Origin: Corydoras sp. C115
Taxonomy: Eukaryota > Chordata > Actinopteri > Siluriformes > Callichthyidae
Direction: 5' to 3'
Length of the DNA: 64,000 bases
Assembly: GCA_019802505.1 (NCBI GenBank)
Contig: JAFMOC010000262.1
Span: 248,001 to 312,000, forward strand
The notes under the pieces were generated by a model. It saw only the letters and a program-made list of their open reading frames with translations. It ran no database searches and had not been told where the DNA came from. The position numbers were made by a program, and so were the translations under genes. Every line of letters begins with the position of its first letter. Positions within the stretch are counted from its first letter, which is position 1. Below are positions 10,494-21,068 of the stretch, in pieces.

Positions 10494-10689
10494 TGGAGGA
10501 CCCTCTTGCGCATTTGAGGTGGAACAACAGAGGGCCCCCGCCCGGATCAGGATTGTTCCGGAGGGCCCTTCTCACCTGGTTCTCGACTGGCCAGCTGAGG
10601 GCTGCCACAATTCATGGCTCTGGGAGGATCGACTTGGGTTCTGAATCCTCAGGCCCTTCAGTCCGAACCCATAGCCGGGAAAGAGCATC

Positions 10690-11860
10690 TGGCTTGGTGT
10701 TCTTCGGACCTGGCCGATACGACAAGGTGAACTCGAATCTCTCAAAGAAGAGAGACCAGCGAACTTGGCGGGCGCTTAAACGCTTAGCTTGTCATATATA
10801 GGCCAGGTTTTTGTGGTCTGTCCAGACCAAGAAGGGATGTTTTGCTCCCTCAAGCCAGTGCCTCCACTCTTCAAGTTCCAACTTTATGGCCAACAATTCC
10901 CTGTCACCGACCGGATAGTTGCGCTCAGGAGATGAGAGCTGGCGTGAGAAGTACCCACATGGATGGAGTTTAGGTGGCGTCCCCACCCTTTGGGACAACA
11001 CCGCTCCAACTCCTACCTCCGACGCATCTACCTCGACGATGAAAGGCTTCTACACATCCGGGAGGTGGAGGACAGGGGAAGAGGTTAAGCATCCCCGAAG
11101 GGTATTGAAGGCCCGATCTGCTTCGGGAGTCCAGCGAAAACGACCTGGAATTTTTAGAGTTAGGGCTGTGAGAGGAGCCGCGATGGAGCCGAAATCTCTC
11201 ACAAATTTGCGAAAGAAATTTGTGAAGCCCATAAAACGCTGAACCTCCCGAAGAGAGTTCGGATGGGGCCAGTCAGTCACAGCCTGAACCTTGGCGGGGT
11301 CTATTCTGAGGGTACCTTGTGAGATGATGAACCCCAGAAAAGATACCGTAGAGGAATGGAAGACTGATTTCTCCAACTTGACAAACAGCTTGTGCTGCAG
11401 TAGGAGCTGGAGAACCTGCCTTACGTGGCCGACATGCTCCTCTAGTGACCGACTGTAGATGAGTATGTCGTCCGAATAGACCTAGACGTACCGGTCTAAT
11501 GGAAAACGGCAGGGGCGTTCATCAAGCCGAAGGGCATTACCCGATATTCATAATGACCAGTTGGGGTCAGAAATGCTGTCTTCCACTCGTCCCCCTGCCG
11601 TATACGGATAAGGTTGTAGGCGCTGCGCAGGTCCAGCTTAGTAAAGATGGACGCCTGCTGCAGAGCCTCAAACCCTGTGGCCATAAGAGGCAGAGGGTAG
11701 CGGTCCCTCACAGTGATAGCGTTAAGAGCACGGTAGTCTATGCATGGACGAAGGGTGCCATCCTTTTTCTTAACGAAAAAAAATCCTGCCCCTGCCGGTG
11801 AGGATGACTGTCGGATGAACCCCTGTTCTAGGGCCTCCTTTACATAGTTCTCCATGGCTG
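10690..11860 (-). pseudogene. E3 reverse transcriptase and RNase H
   Basis: RT N-terminal half is open at 11496-11855 (FFFVKKKDGTLRPCIDY, FTKLDLRSAYNLIRI, YRVMPFGLMNAPAVF). A frame change near 11490 precedes the active site, which reads VYSDDILIYS near 11470, so the residue before the two catalytic aspartates is Ser where Leu, Ile or Val is usual. Thumb and connection lie at 11050-11376 (FLGFIISQG; FMGFTNFFRKFVRDFGS) and RNase H at 10792-11001 (NYPVGDRELLAIKLELEEW; TDHKNLAY). The RNase H-integrase linker continues to about 10690 without an intact frame. Confidence 0.85.
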
Positions 11861-11875
11861 TGCGTTCGGCGGGGT

Positions 11876-12895
11876 TTAAGGAAAACAGCCTGCCCCAGTA
11901 GGCACTCCTAGAGATCTGACCAGACCTTCATCAACAAAGTTGCCACCTTCCCCTGAGTCCACAAAGGCGAACACTCGGGAGTGGGGTGTTTCTCCCCATG
12001 ACAGAGTTCCCTCGACAATAACACCGGCGGGGGGATTTGGGATACGGCCTAGGCCCGGTCCCCTGACCGGGTCTGGCCCCTGCATTTCCCGACAATCGTG
12101 AACCCAACTCTTCAGTCCCCCCTAGTTGCATGGGTTCAGGACCCCCACGGGGTGCTGCATGATAGGCCTTGGGGTGATTCATTCTCTCCCGGGCCCGCTG
12201 CCGAATGCGGGTGTCAAGCCTTATACAGAGCTCATACATCTCCTCCAAACTGTCTGGCGGGTCCCGGGAAGCGAGCTCATCTTTCATACGCTCGCTCAAC
12301 CCCTTTTCTAAAATACCCAGTAATGCTGGCTCATTCCAGCCGCTCTCGGCCGCTACCGTCCTAAAATCGATGACATAATCGGCCGCGGAGCGAGTTCCCT
12401 GCGTCAAGGAAAGGAGGCGAGTAGACACCTTCCTACCCTCCTTGGGGTTATAAAACGTTTGCCGGAGTGCGCGGCGGAAAGCCAGTTCGCTGGCACATTC
12501 GTGCGCATCCGCCTCCCACAGGGCTGTGGCCCAGGTCAATGCATTACCCGTAAGAAGGGAGATCATGAACGCTACCTTGGCGCGCTCAGTGGGGAAGCGT
12601 GATGGCTGCTGCTCGACAGTCAACGAGCATTGCAGCAAGAATCCGTGGCATTTATCTGCCTCTCCAGCAAAACGTTCAGGGGGGGGGAGACGTATGCCTC
12701 AGGGGTCCCAGATGTTGATGCCCCTGGAGACCCCCTAGAGGAAGGTAGGGGCACCGAAGCAGCGGCCTCAGTTTGTAGTTGAGTCATGAGGGCGAGCTGC
12801 TGGGCTATCTGCTCCAACAACTGCTCATGCCGGCCGATGGCTGTCCCCTGTTGTTGCAAGGCTTCCTGAAATAACTTAAAGTCCGCTGCCTCCAT
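11876..12895 (-). pseudogene. E3 gag and protease, broken
   Basis: Gag starts at the ATG 12893-12895, 16 bases inside the 5' LTR edge. The first 90 residues (12620-12895) form a Gln-rich, coiled-coil-like N terminus (ALQQQGTAIGRHEQLLEQIAQQLAL). A frameshift near 12635 leads to capsid at 11931-12638 (GNALTWATALWEAD; SAADYVIDFRTVAAESGWNEPALL). The knuckle is reduced to its last residues. Protease keeps DSGEGGNFVDE near 11930 (the family norm is DSGAEGNF). Immediately after LGVPTGAG the sequence jumps to the RT N terminus, so most of the protease-RT linker is deleted. Confidence 0.8.
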
Positions 12896-12911
12896 ACTGG
12901 TCGCACTGTAC

Positions 12912-13983
12912 TGTTAGGGTGATGGGATAGGAGGAAGCAATTTACGGACTCAGGGGAGCCAAGTGCCCGGGAAATAATAATCAAAGGTGCAAATAAGAGC
13001 AAATTAAAAGGTGTGTACAATGAAGGTGTAATATAATAGGGAGCATATTGGTTATGCAAACTGTACTTTACGGGGATCGAACTCAGGACGTGCGACACGG
13101 CGATCGAGGACGTTACTATTGTACTACGTGAACCTCGGAACGGTGACGCACCAGACTCTAAAGAAATGCCGAAGGACGCAGAAATGCTAAAAATAAATCA
13201 TGCTGAAACAGCGGTATTATAAGCGAACTAAGAAGCCTACTGGAGACCCGGCGGCTGGAAAGTACAGTTTAAATTAAACACAAACGAGGGAGGAGCGTGC
13301 TTCAACACAATCTTTGGTGCTACGACTGACGTGAACATAAAGGTGCGCGCGTAATGTACAACGTCTGTGCGCAAGCACACTAATCACAATTCCTCGAAAG
13401 CTCGGCGCCCCGAGTGAGAAAAAACAAAAACATCCGATGCGCGCGTGCTGACTTTAGCCACGCTAACGCGCGTGTTAGAAACATGAGCGGTGCGCTTCGG
13501 CAGCGCGCACGCACGCACTCACGCACACACACACTCTCCGCCTGCGCTGATTCTCGAGCTCAACGCAGCGAGCGCTGGCGACTGTCCAACCAGCGACACG
13601 CCCACCACCACGCGCTGTCTTTGCCTGCTAGAGCTAGCTTTCCCCCAGTGGCTGCTCAGAGACTCTAGCAGCATAAAGAGGTGAAAACAGCGGACCACCC
13701 CAGAGTCAGAGTGCTCTGGCTGACTGGACCGGATAGGACAGAGGTGAAAGGCACAATCAATTAACAATGGCAAAATGGTCACAGTGTCACGTGGCGGCAA
13801 GCGTCAGGTTACAGTGCGACAAAGCGCGAGGCTTGTCGCATTGTTTAAGTAGGTGTGCCGGCAGGTGCGCCTTGTTGCTGTTGATTGGCGCGGCGCCTTC
13901 TGGGAGTTGTAGTTCTCCCACAAGGATGCCGCCCTCTACCAGTACTTCGTCGCCTACCCCTAGTGGCTGGTCGCCCCGTTACA
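12912..13983 (-). repeat. E3 5' LTR, 1072 bp
   Basis: Bounded by TGTAACGGGGCGACC on the element strand and CCCTAACA at its other end. The right edge is fixed by the GCGTC target duplication, the left edge by homology to the first 8 bases of the deleted left LTR. It includes a purine/pyrimidine CACGCACGCACTC stretch near 13508. The plus-strand ORFs inside it (13414-13684, 13767-14012) show no recognisable protein and are treated as chance. Confidence 0.85.
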
Positions 13984-13988
13984 GCGTC

Positions 13989-14692
13989 TTGATTTTTTCG
14001 CATGCTTTTTAGCCTTGTAGCATCGGCACACCGCCATTCACACAGTCAGAGTTTGACTGATTCGCTGACGGTGCTCAGCGTGTGCTAAAAGACTTACCAC
14101 AGCGTGTATGCCTTTTATAGTAGTTATAGGTATTATATATCAGGTATTATACAAGCTTTCATAATAAAATGTTTGTTGACATGTGCCCGTAAGTACAGCG
14201 CGCGCATCCTGCCACCATATACTACTGTGGAAACATTTTTAAAACACTAAAAAATTTCTCAAAACTGAGTGTTACATTAGCGCATAATTCATTCTAAAAG
14301 TAAATGCTTTTACTCTGTCTGAAGAATACAGCGTGCATTTGTAAGTTACAAAAACTTGCTCAAGAATTTCTCTAGCAGCACTCCGGCTGTGTAGAACAAA
14401 CAGACAGAGGAACAGCTTCATAGCAGAAGCTGTAAGACTCACAAACTCCATCTAACAAGATGTTCACACATCATCCCACCAAAATACCTCATCATCATCT
14501 CATCACACGTGTACCATTTACATACATGTTATATGCTGCTATATTTAAATTTATATTCTATATTTATATCAATTGTATACCACCTTTTTATATATAGTGT
14601 ATATATATTCTTAAATTTATTTTCTATACTGTATATACATATATTTGTATATTATATGTATAGTTAAAATATTCTATAATATATTTGTATTT
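13989..14692. other. AT-rich intergenic DNA, no gene seen
   Basis: Continuation of the sequence interrupted by E3, then increasingly AT-rich with TATATATA blocks from about 14520. No ORF with a recognisable protein, no RNA gene, no clear repeat family. Confidence 0.5.
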
Positions 14693-15018
14693 GGGCAGCA
14701 CGGTGGCTTAGTGGTTAGCACGTTCGCCTCTCAGCACTAGGGATTCCCGGATTCCTGGTTCGAATCCCCATCTGGGTGGAGTTTCCATGTTCTCCCTGTG
14801 TCCGTGTGGGTTTCCTCCAGGTTCTCCGGTTTCCTCCCACAGTCCAAAAACATGGATCAAGTCAATTGAGTTCTCGAAATTGCCCCATATAGAGTGTGTT
14901 TATGTGAGTGAGTGTGTGCCCAGCAATAGATTGGCGCCCTGTCCTGGGTGTATCTGCCCAGCGCCTGAGACGTTCTCCCCTGGATGGACATAAAGCGTAA
15001 GATAATGAATTAATGAAT
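14693..15018 (+). mobile_element. DANA/Mermaid-like tRNA-derived SINE
   Basis: Starts GGGCAGCACGGTGGCTTAGTG, an A-box-like tRNA head, followed about 50 bases later by the B box GGTTCGAATCCC. The body contains the teleost-wide block TTCTCCCTGTGTCCGTGTGGG, then TTTCCTCC, CTCCGGTTTCCTCCCACAGTC and CAAAAACATGG. A tail unit (ATTGGCGCCCTGTCCTGGGTG ... GATGGACATAAAGCG) ends in an AATGAATTAATGAA repeat. Pol III would transcribe it from the internal promoter, and a LINE would supply RT. Full-length or nearly so. Partial copies: 48765-48895 (-), 55843-55897 (-), 62338-62478 (-). Confidence 0.85.
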
Positions 15019-15963
15019 ATATACTGTATTTAAAAAAAGGGGGAAAAAATCTCATTTTCTTCTTTAAAATTTAAATTATTACTTTAAAATAACAGGGTAA
15101 TCGGGGTCTGTGACCCATAGTTTCGTTCTTATCTCATGTACCACATGTGATATTAATGATAATAAAATTTTCTCTTTATATATAGATGTACATGTTTAAT
15201 ATGTGATTAATATTTTATGTAAACTTTTTACTGTTTATTGCGTTAATAAAAAGGTTATGAAAAGTAGATATATATTATAATATATTAGTAAATGTATTTA
15301 ATAGGGACATTGTAACACCTTTTATAAAGTTAACATACCATTTAAACTGAAGTTACAATTTCATTATTCAAAGCTTTTATCTTAACATACATTAAATTTT
15401 ACACAATTCTTATATAACACGGTTTATCATATAAATTAAATGGTTTATATTATCATTTATTATAAATAACTTTAGTTTAGTAAATGCAATTGCTTCACAT
15501 ATAAACGATGGTAAATATAATATTGGATAAGGCTGCACAGTAAACGAACCCAGTATAAAGTAATTGTTCTGGTAAAAACAGCGCCCTCTAGGGACTCGTT
15601 AGACTGAGCGAAAGCGAAAGTAAAAGCAGAAAAGAGGAACCCTTGTATTCGAGTGGATTAAACAAGAGGATTCTGAAAAGAAGTCGCTGTAAGAATCGTA
15701 ATTTGTGTTTAAATTGTAGATGATACAAGATTATATTGTAATAACAGTTTATAATGAGACAGGATTGTTATATACTGTATTATAGTCATTTAATGTATGT
15801 TACGGATTCGGATGAAGCACGAGCGCTGGTTTAAATAATAACATGACTAAACATAACTAAATTAATAACATAGTTCATATAAGTAAATATAGTTAACATT
15901 GTAGTATTATAGTAAATATAGTATAGTTAATATATTTAAATAAGTATAGTTTATATAAGTAAA
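15019..15963. other. AT-rich intergenic DNA, no gene seen
   Basis: Strongly AT-rich and without recognisable ORFs. A less AT-rich patch near 15575-15660 (AGCGCCCTCTAGGGACTCG, then AGCGAAAGCGAAAG) stands out but matches nothing I can name. Confidence 0.5.
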
Positions 15964-16134
<171 letters not shown>

Positions 16135-16684
16135 CTATTAATGTGGAATTTAATAATGCAGTGGATTTTTACAGAAGGGTAAATATGCAGAATAGGGATG
16201 TCTCACTGCGAGCATAAAAACATGTCGCAGCATTGGTTAAAAAAATTATGGAGTATCGTAACACAGATAAAGGCTTCAGTCTGCAGATAAATGTTCACGG
16301 AGGAGACAAATGAAAAATGGATTGAATTCTCTGTAAAGCATGAAGAATTAATTAGTATACATTTTGGATGAAGGTTAGAAACCTTACAGGAGAGATTTAG
16401 ATGAAGGCTCTGCCTTGATTGTGAGGTTTGAGAATAATTTATTAATATCTACAGCATTTATAACATTTTAGTGCACAAATAGGCTTATTTTGGAAATAAT
16501 AAAAAAGAGAACTTTCATGTGAAACTAGTCAATTCTTGTACTGAGAAATTAAGGCTCTAACACAGAGCACAGACAGGCTCTAACCAGAGCAGAAAGAGAC
16601 GTGGGATGCCCCAATGTACAACTGAGCAAGAAGACATGTACATTAGAGTCTCTAGTTTGAGAAATTGATGCCTCACAAGTCCTC
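16135..16684. other. unassigned intergenic DNA
   Basis: About 550 bp between the microsatellite and the LTR of copy A. No ORF, splice-bounded exon or known repeat recognised. Confidence 0.45.
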
Positions 16685-17042
16685 TGTAACAGGTGCCTAG
16701 GGCACCTGTCACCTGTTTCGTGTTTCGTCCCTTTCGTTTTAGTTAATTAACGTTCTGTGCTTCATTAGTTTCGTTAATTAACTCTGCATTATCATTGGTT
16801 TGTCTTGTGCACGTGGTCGGGTGTCTTTTTGTATTTATGTCCATTGTTTTTTGTCATTGGTGCTGGTCGTTTGTTTTATGTCACCTTAGTCTTTTACGTA
16901 CCTCATGTTTGTTGGTGCACTGCACCTTTAAATAAACCTGTTCACTGGTACCTGCGTGCCTGGCTCCCTTCAGCGCGTGTATACGCGGCGGTCTGCGCTT
17001 CCTACGCGCCACCGCTTCAGCCCGAGGTAGACTATCGTGACA
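16685..17042 (+). repeat. LTR of copy A
   Basis: 358 bp, TGTAACAGGTGCC ... TATCGTGACA. Near its start is the near-palindrome GGTGCCTAGGGCACC, also present in the LTRs of B and C. It has the polyadenylation signal AATAAA at about 16931 and a conserved R-U5 block TACCTGCGTGCCTGGCTCCC. Very similar to the 51021-51371 LTR of copy C. Confidence 0.85.
16792..16839 (+). promoter_or_regulatory. conserved LTR promoter module (copy A)
   Basis: Order CATTGGTT (CCAAT-box like), GTGCACGTG (E-box CACGTG), GGG, then TATTTAT (TATA-like). The same order and near-identical spacing occur in copy C (51121-51168) and, although the surrounding LTR has diverged, in copy B on the minus strand (34349-34395). Conservation against a diverged background suggests it drives transcription. 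Confidence 0.55.
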
Positions 17043-17166
17043 GAACGACCAGCCAGGAAATTTGGGGAGTTCAGTGCCCAGGTAGCGAATTTTTTAATTT
17101 TTCTTTGCGGGGGCCGTGTAGCCTCGTACTCGCGGCGCGTTCCGGTGTGTCCGCGAGTGCGCCGCT

Positions 17167-17303
17167 ATGCGCAGCCCGCCGTCCAAGAGCCGTAAGGACG
17201 GCTCGAACAGAGAGATATGGGATTATGATTCCGATGATGAGTGGATGTGGAGGTACGGGTACGAAGCGCTCTGCGCTGAGGAGGGTCTGGACCTGGACCA
17301 ATA
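17167..17303 (+). pseudogene. N-terminal fragment of acidic repeat-protein ORF (copy A)
   Basis: ATG at 17167; 46 residues align with the start of the copy C ORF: MRSPPSKSRKDGSN, then DYDSDDEWMWRYGYEALCAEE. Relative to copy C the SVMSMY segment is altered, but the acidic and aromatic core is identical. The frame terminates at a TAA where the gypsy sequence begins (17301-17303). Function unknown. Confidence 0.7.
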
Positions 17304-18512
17304 AATATGGATCCTGCAAAGGAACAGCCTCTGGAGGAGGCCGTCCAGAGGCAGGAAACAGCCATTAGCCACCACAACCAGCTGCTACACCAACTCACGT
17401 TAATGGTCAAATGTCAGGCAGAGGCTGCCCCAAGGGCAAGTGGGAACTCGCCTCCCAGACTGGACCCCTTCCGGGTATTGGGGATACCCACATCGCAACC
17501 CCGGAAAGATTTTCCGGAGACTCAGACCGGTGTCAGGGATTTTTTCCCCAGTGCTCCCTTGTGGTGGAACAGCAAGCCTCTTAGTTTCCACCAGAACGAT
17601 CCAAGTAATATAATTTTATTAATTTTATTATCTCACTTCTTACAGGCAGGGCATTGGCCTGTCAGATCACCCATACCAACTGCCAGGTCAGTTTACGAAT
17701 TTTTGAACACAAAGAGACCCTCAGCTTCTATGTGACTGAAGCTCCTCGATTGCAGCTGATATTGCGGTTCGCTTGGTTGGAGATGCACAACCCCCGCATT
17801 GACTGGCTGTACCGCTCAATCTATGGGTGGGCGCCTTGAGGTAAGGAAGTCTGCCTCCTACCCGGGTACCCCATTTTAGCGCATGTCAATGGACAAATAC
17901 ATCTGGGAAGCTCTGGACTTAGGATTCATTTGTCCTTCCTCACCTGCTGAAGCAGGGTTTTTTTCATTGGGAAGGATGGATCCCTATGTCCCTGTTTCGA
18001 CTACCGCGGGGTTAACAAGGTTACAGTCAGGGATCGCTATCCCCTGCCTCTCATGTCGACTGGTTTTGAGGCACTGCAGCAGGCCAGAATCCAGAAGTGG
18101 AACTGCGCATCGCCTGTAACCTGATTTGCATACAGCAGGGGAATGAGTACATTATGAGTACCTGGTAATGCTCTTCGGTCTTATGAATGCACCAGTCATC
18201 TTTCAGTGGTTCATTAATGATTTACTAAGGGAGGCCTTGGACTTATATGCCTACATTTGTCTTGACGACATTCTAATTCATAGTCAGTTATTGGAGGAAC
18301 ATGTTAGGCGGATATAGCAGTCAAAGCGCTTCAATGCCAGGAAGACACGCTGGCCATTGTTCTTTGAGCACTTTGACTTCACGCTGTCCTATAGGCCAGG
18401 TTTTAGGCATGCCAAACCAGATGCCCTGTCATGGCAATGGTCCAGACCAGAGAGTGCAGAGGAACCCAAGCCCATCCTGCCCGCTTCTCGATTTGTGAGA
18501 ACCCTAACCTGG
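17304..18512 (+). pseudogene. Gypsy E5 fossil, heavily deleted gag-pol
   Basis: Plus-strand gypsy remnant compressed to 1.2 kb. Gag N terminus from ATG 17307 (QETAISHHNQLLHQLTLM), similar in style to the E3 gag start. A protease-end block lies at about 17740-17820 (LILRFAWLEMHNPRIDW) and an RT N-terminal block at 17883-18120 with frameshifts. The RT palm is at 18150-18310 (YEYLVMLFGLMNAPVIFQ; CLDDILIHS, where the YxDD tyrosine is Cys). The sequence then jumps straight to the RNase H end (FFEHFDFTLSYRPGFRHAKPD). Capsid, thumb and integrase are gone and no LTR follows. Confidence 0.8.
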
Positions 18513-18586
18513 CTCAGGTTAAGAGGTCACTTGGATAACAGATATCTATAATAAAACGTGTAATGATTGAAAAGTAATGATCTCAC

Positions 18587-18753
18587 CTCAGTGTTTTCAG
18601 CTTACATGCTTCAGTCCAGCCGAGAGAAGCTTCACTCCTGCATCCTGTAGTTTATTGTGACTCAGGTTCAGCTCTACCAGACTGGAAGAGTTTAAACTGA
18701 GAACTGATAAAAGAACTGAGCAACTTTCTTCTGTTAGGTTACAACCATACAAC
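18587..18753 (-). pseudogene. NLR-type LRR exon, frameshifted
   Basis: Minus-strand exon with acceptor TTTTACAG before it and donor GTGAGATC after it. Encodes one fish NLR leucine-rich repeat (CNLTEESCSVL; LVELNLSHNKLQDAGVKLLSAGLK). At 167 bp it is 7 bp short of the 174-bp (58-codon) unit of its neighbours. The loss falls after AGLK, where the ...HCKLK end should be, and breaks the reading frame. Probably a dead exon. Confidence 0.75.
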
Positions 18754-19374
18754 CTGTAAAATAAATAAATAAATGATTCACACAGCGATAAACATACATT
18801 TACTTTATTAAATGTTTCATAATCTAAAGAATATATTGTAACTGATCTCTAAATAAACCATGGGGATTGTTGGAGGTTGGTGTCTCTACAGTCTGTACAT
18901 ACTGAGAGAGATGAGATCAAGTGAATTCTTTGAGAACTGAGAATCATTACAACAGACAATTTCATCCTTTCTTGCATTATTTGAAATTGATGTGATAAAA
19001 CATAATTATTTATTTTTTTGTTTTTGTTTTTGTTCTACAGCTGACTGAATAAAGTGAGAATCATTTTAAAGACTCTGCAGCACAATGTTCTATCCTATAA
19101 TGCAATTCATGAGAAGAGTGGAATGTTTACAAGTGTAAATCAAATTAAGACAAAACATCATGATTGTCCCACTTGCTCCACCCTCTTCAGCAGACCTTCA
19201 GTCTCTTTCTCCTTACCTTTTTAGAATATGATTTTCCTCCCCTCTTCATCCCTATTTCTCACCCTCACTTTTGCTTTCTTTGTGTTGGATTGACCTCATT
19301 GTTTTGCTCAGTTCCAGAGAGATATCTATATCTATAATAAAACATGTGTAATGATTGAAAAATGATGATCTCAC

Positions 19375-19548
19375 CGCAGTATCTTCAGCTTACAGTGTGG
19401 TTCCTTCAGTCCAGCACACAGAAGCTTCACTCCTGAATCCTGTAGTTTATTGTAATTCAGATTCAGTTCTGTCAGACTGGAGAAGTTTAAACTGATAACT
19501 GAGGACAGAACTGAACAGCTTTCTTCTGTTAAATTACAACCCCACAAA
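19375..19548 (-). CDS. NLR-type LRR exon (single repeat)
   Basis: Intact 174-bp exon on the minus strand, with acceptor TTTACAG and donor GTGAGATC and phase-2 boundaries like the other LRR exons. Encodes CNLTEESCSVLSSVI, SLTELNLNYNKLQDSGVKLL and PHCKLKIL, the typical ribonuclease-inhibitor-like repeat of teleost NLRC3/NLRP-like receptors. In the family, arrays of such exons form the ligand-sensing horseshoe at the C terminus of a cytosolic receptor. No FISNA/NACHT exon is present in this window, so whether this exon is used is unknown. Confidence 0.7.
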
Positions 19549-20585
19549 CTGTAAAATAAATAAATTAATAAATAATTCACACAGAAATAAAAAATACATT
19601 TAAATTACTTTATTAAACATTTTATAATCTAAAGAATAATCTGTAACTGATCTCTAAATAAACCTTGGCGGGTGTTAGGGGTTGGTGTCAATAAAGTTTC
19701 TACATACTAAGAGTGATGACTTCAGATGAAGTTTGTGAGAACTGAGACAATTTCATTCTTTTTCATTATTTATGTGATTTAGTGTCAATTCAGTTAAACA
19801 AACATTAATGTGGTCACATCTGAAATAGAATAAGAAACTGTGCTACACAATCAACATTCAAATTCATCCCAAAAGTTTACAGTGATTCTGATAACAGTTT
19901 TGTTAAGAAGTTTAATCTACACATATTAAACAAGATATTTATTAACTAAAGACCTTCCCCAAACTACTAACATAAAGACAGAACATGTAATCATCTAAAA
20001 GCCTTTAATATGCTTAACATAACTATAATCCTAAACACATGGTGGGGTCTAGATACTTATAAAATAAAACAAAATAAAAGTTAAGCTCCTACCACCTTCT
20101 TTAAAGTAAATGTGATGTGTTGAAACTTGTGTCTTCATTATTATTTTTTTTTCTCATTTCAGGCTCTACTGTATAAAGAAGGTGACAGTTCTCCAGCTAA
20201 CTGAATGAACTGAGAATTATTTTAAAGAGTCTGCAGCACAATGTTCCATCCCATAATGTAAATGTAGTTGAATCAGGAGAAGTGTGTAATGTTTAGAAGT
20301 GTAAATAAAATTAAAGATGAATCTTTAACCTACATAACCTACACCTTTTTTAGGATTTGATTCTCCTCTCCTTTTCATCTCTTTTTCTGTGCCTTCACTT
20401 TTGCTTTCTTTGTGTTGGATTGTGGATGTTTGCACCTGAACTCGTTGTTATGCTCTGTTCCCTGTACCTGTGTTTGTGCATTTCAGTGGCACTGTGTTAA
20501 ACCATCTGGCTTATAGTCCTTATATTCCTGGCTTATATGCCTACAGACACCTGCTGACTCGTTAGTTCACTTCGGTTAGTTTCAC
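19549..20585. other. intron-like sequence between LRR exons
   Basis: No coding sequence. Shares long segments with the flank of the 27.7-kb exon (for example TTTAAAGAGTCTGCAGCACAATG near 20222, and 28450 in the other copy, and CTTTTGCTTTCTTTGTGTTGG near 20398 and 28676). This indicates that exon and surrounding intron were duplicated together. Confidence 0.6.
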
Positions 20586-20845
20586 TGTAGCCGGCTGGTG
20601 ATTCCATCTCACAGAGGAGCTAATTCTCACTCCGTGGTGTTCACCACTACAAAATGGTGGAACAATCTTCACAACTCTTTCCAGAAGGCAGAGTCACTAG
20701 GAATTTTTAAGAAACTACTAAAGACACATCTTTTTAACAAAAACTACAGTGTAGCTGGTTTTCTTCATAACTACTGACTTGTGATGTTCTCATTTGTCGC
20801 TTTGGGTAAAAGTGTCTGCTAAATGACTAAATGTAATGTAAATAT
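20586..20845 (+). repeat. L2-type LINE 3' end
   Basis: Plus-strand translation matches the C terminus seen in the 63-64 kb L2 copy (RGANSHSVVFTTTKWWN; FKKLLKTHLFNKN). It is followed by the TCGCTTTGGGTAAAAG, TGTCTGCTAAATGAC tail. Strongly 5'-truncated, as usual for LINE insertions. Confidence 0.7.
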
Positions 20846-21068
20846 AGTTAGCTTTATTCTTATTCAATTGCTTGCTTTTGTTTTGCTGGATGTGTCTGCT
20901 GACTGCTTTTCTGTTATTGGGTCAATATAGACTGTATAATGTTCTACATCAATTAACATTATGATCCTTAATCAGCAGTGGAAACTTAATGGGGGGTGGC
21001 TTATGTGAAGTTTATAATACAGCAGACATGAGGAGTCTGAGGTTGTGTGGATACTATAGATTACATGT

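Larger units (their letters stand above)
9056..13983 (-). mobile_element. Ty3/Gypsy retrotransposon E3 with exact 5-bp target duplication
   Basis: Minus-strand element bounded by LTRs at 12912-13983 (5') and 9056-9219 (3', internally deleted). The host site is duplicated as GCGTC (9051-9055 and 13984-13988), which fixes both ends. Internal order on the minus strand is gag, protease, RT, RNase H, integrase and chromodomain. It belongs to a different gypsy family from E1/E2 (different LTR, different gag N terminus). It is damaged by frameshifts in gag, RT and integrase and by a deletion between protease and RT. Confidence 0.93.
16685..17303 (+). mobile_element. copy A of unfamiliar pol-less LTR element (5' end only)
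   Basis: A 5' LTR (16685-17042), a leader and the first 46 codons of the family ORF, closely matching copy C (51021-54130). At 17298-17303 the sequence changes from the family ORF to the start of a gypsy gag (E5). The expected splice-donor-like site after the leader reads CCAGGTAGCG here instead of the CCAGGTAAGC of copy C. No 3' LTR of this family follows, so this is either a broken copy or a chimera with the gypsy element. Confidence 0.75.

Noticed and set aside
13414..14012. Plus-strand ORFs of 60-90 aa near the E3 5' LTR
   Set aside because: Entirely within the LTR on the antisense strand, low complexity, and no counterpart elsewhere.
14693..14765. tRNA gene with A and B boxes
   Set aside because: The B box is followed by the conserved SINE body and an AATGAA tail; the cloverleaf is not complete. 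It is the head of a SINE.
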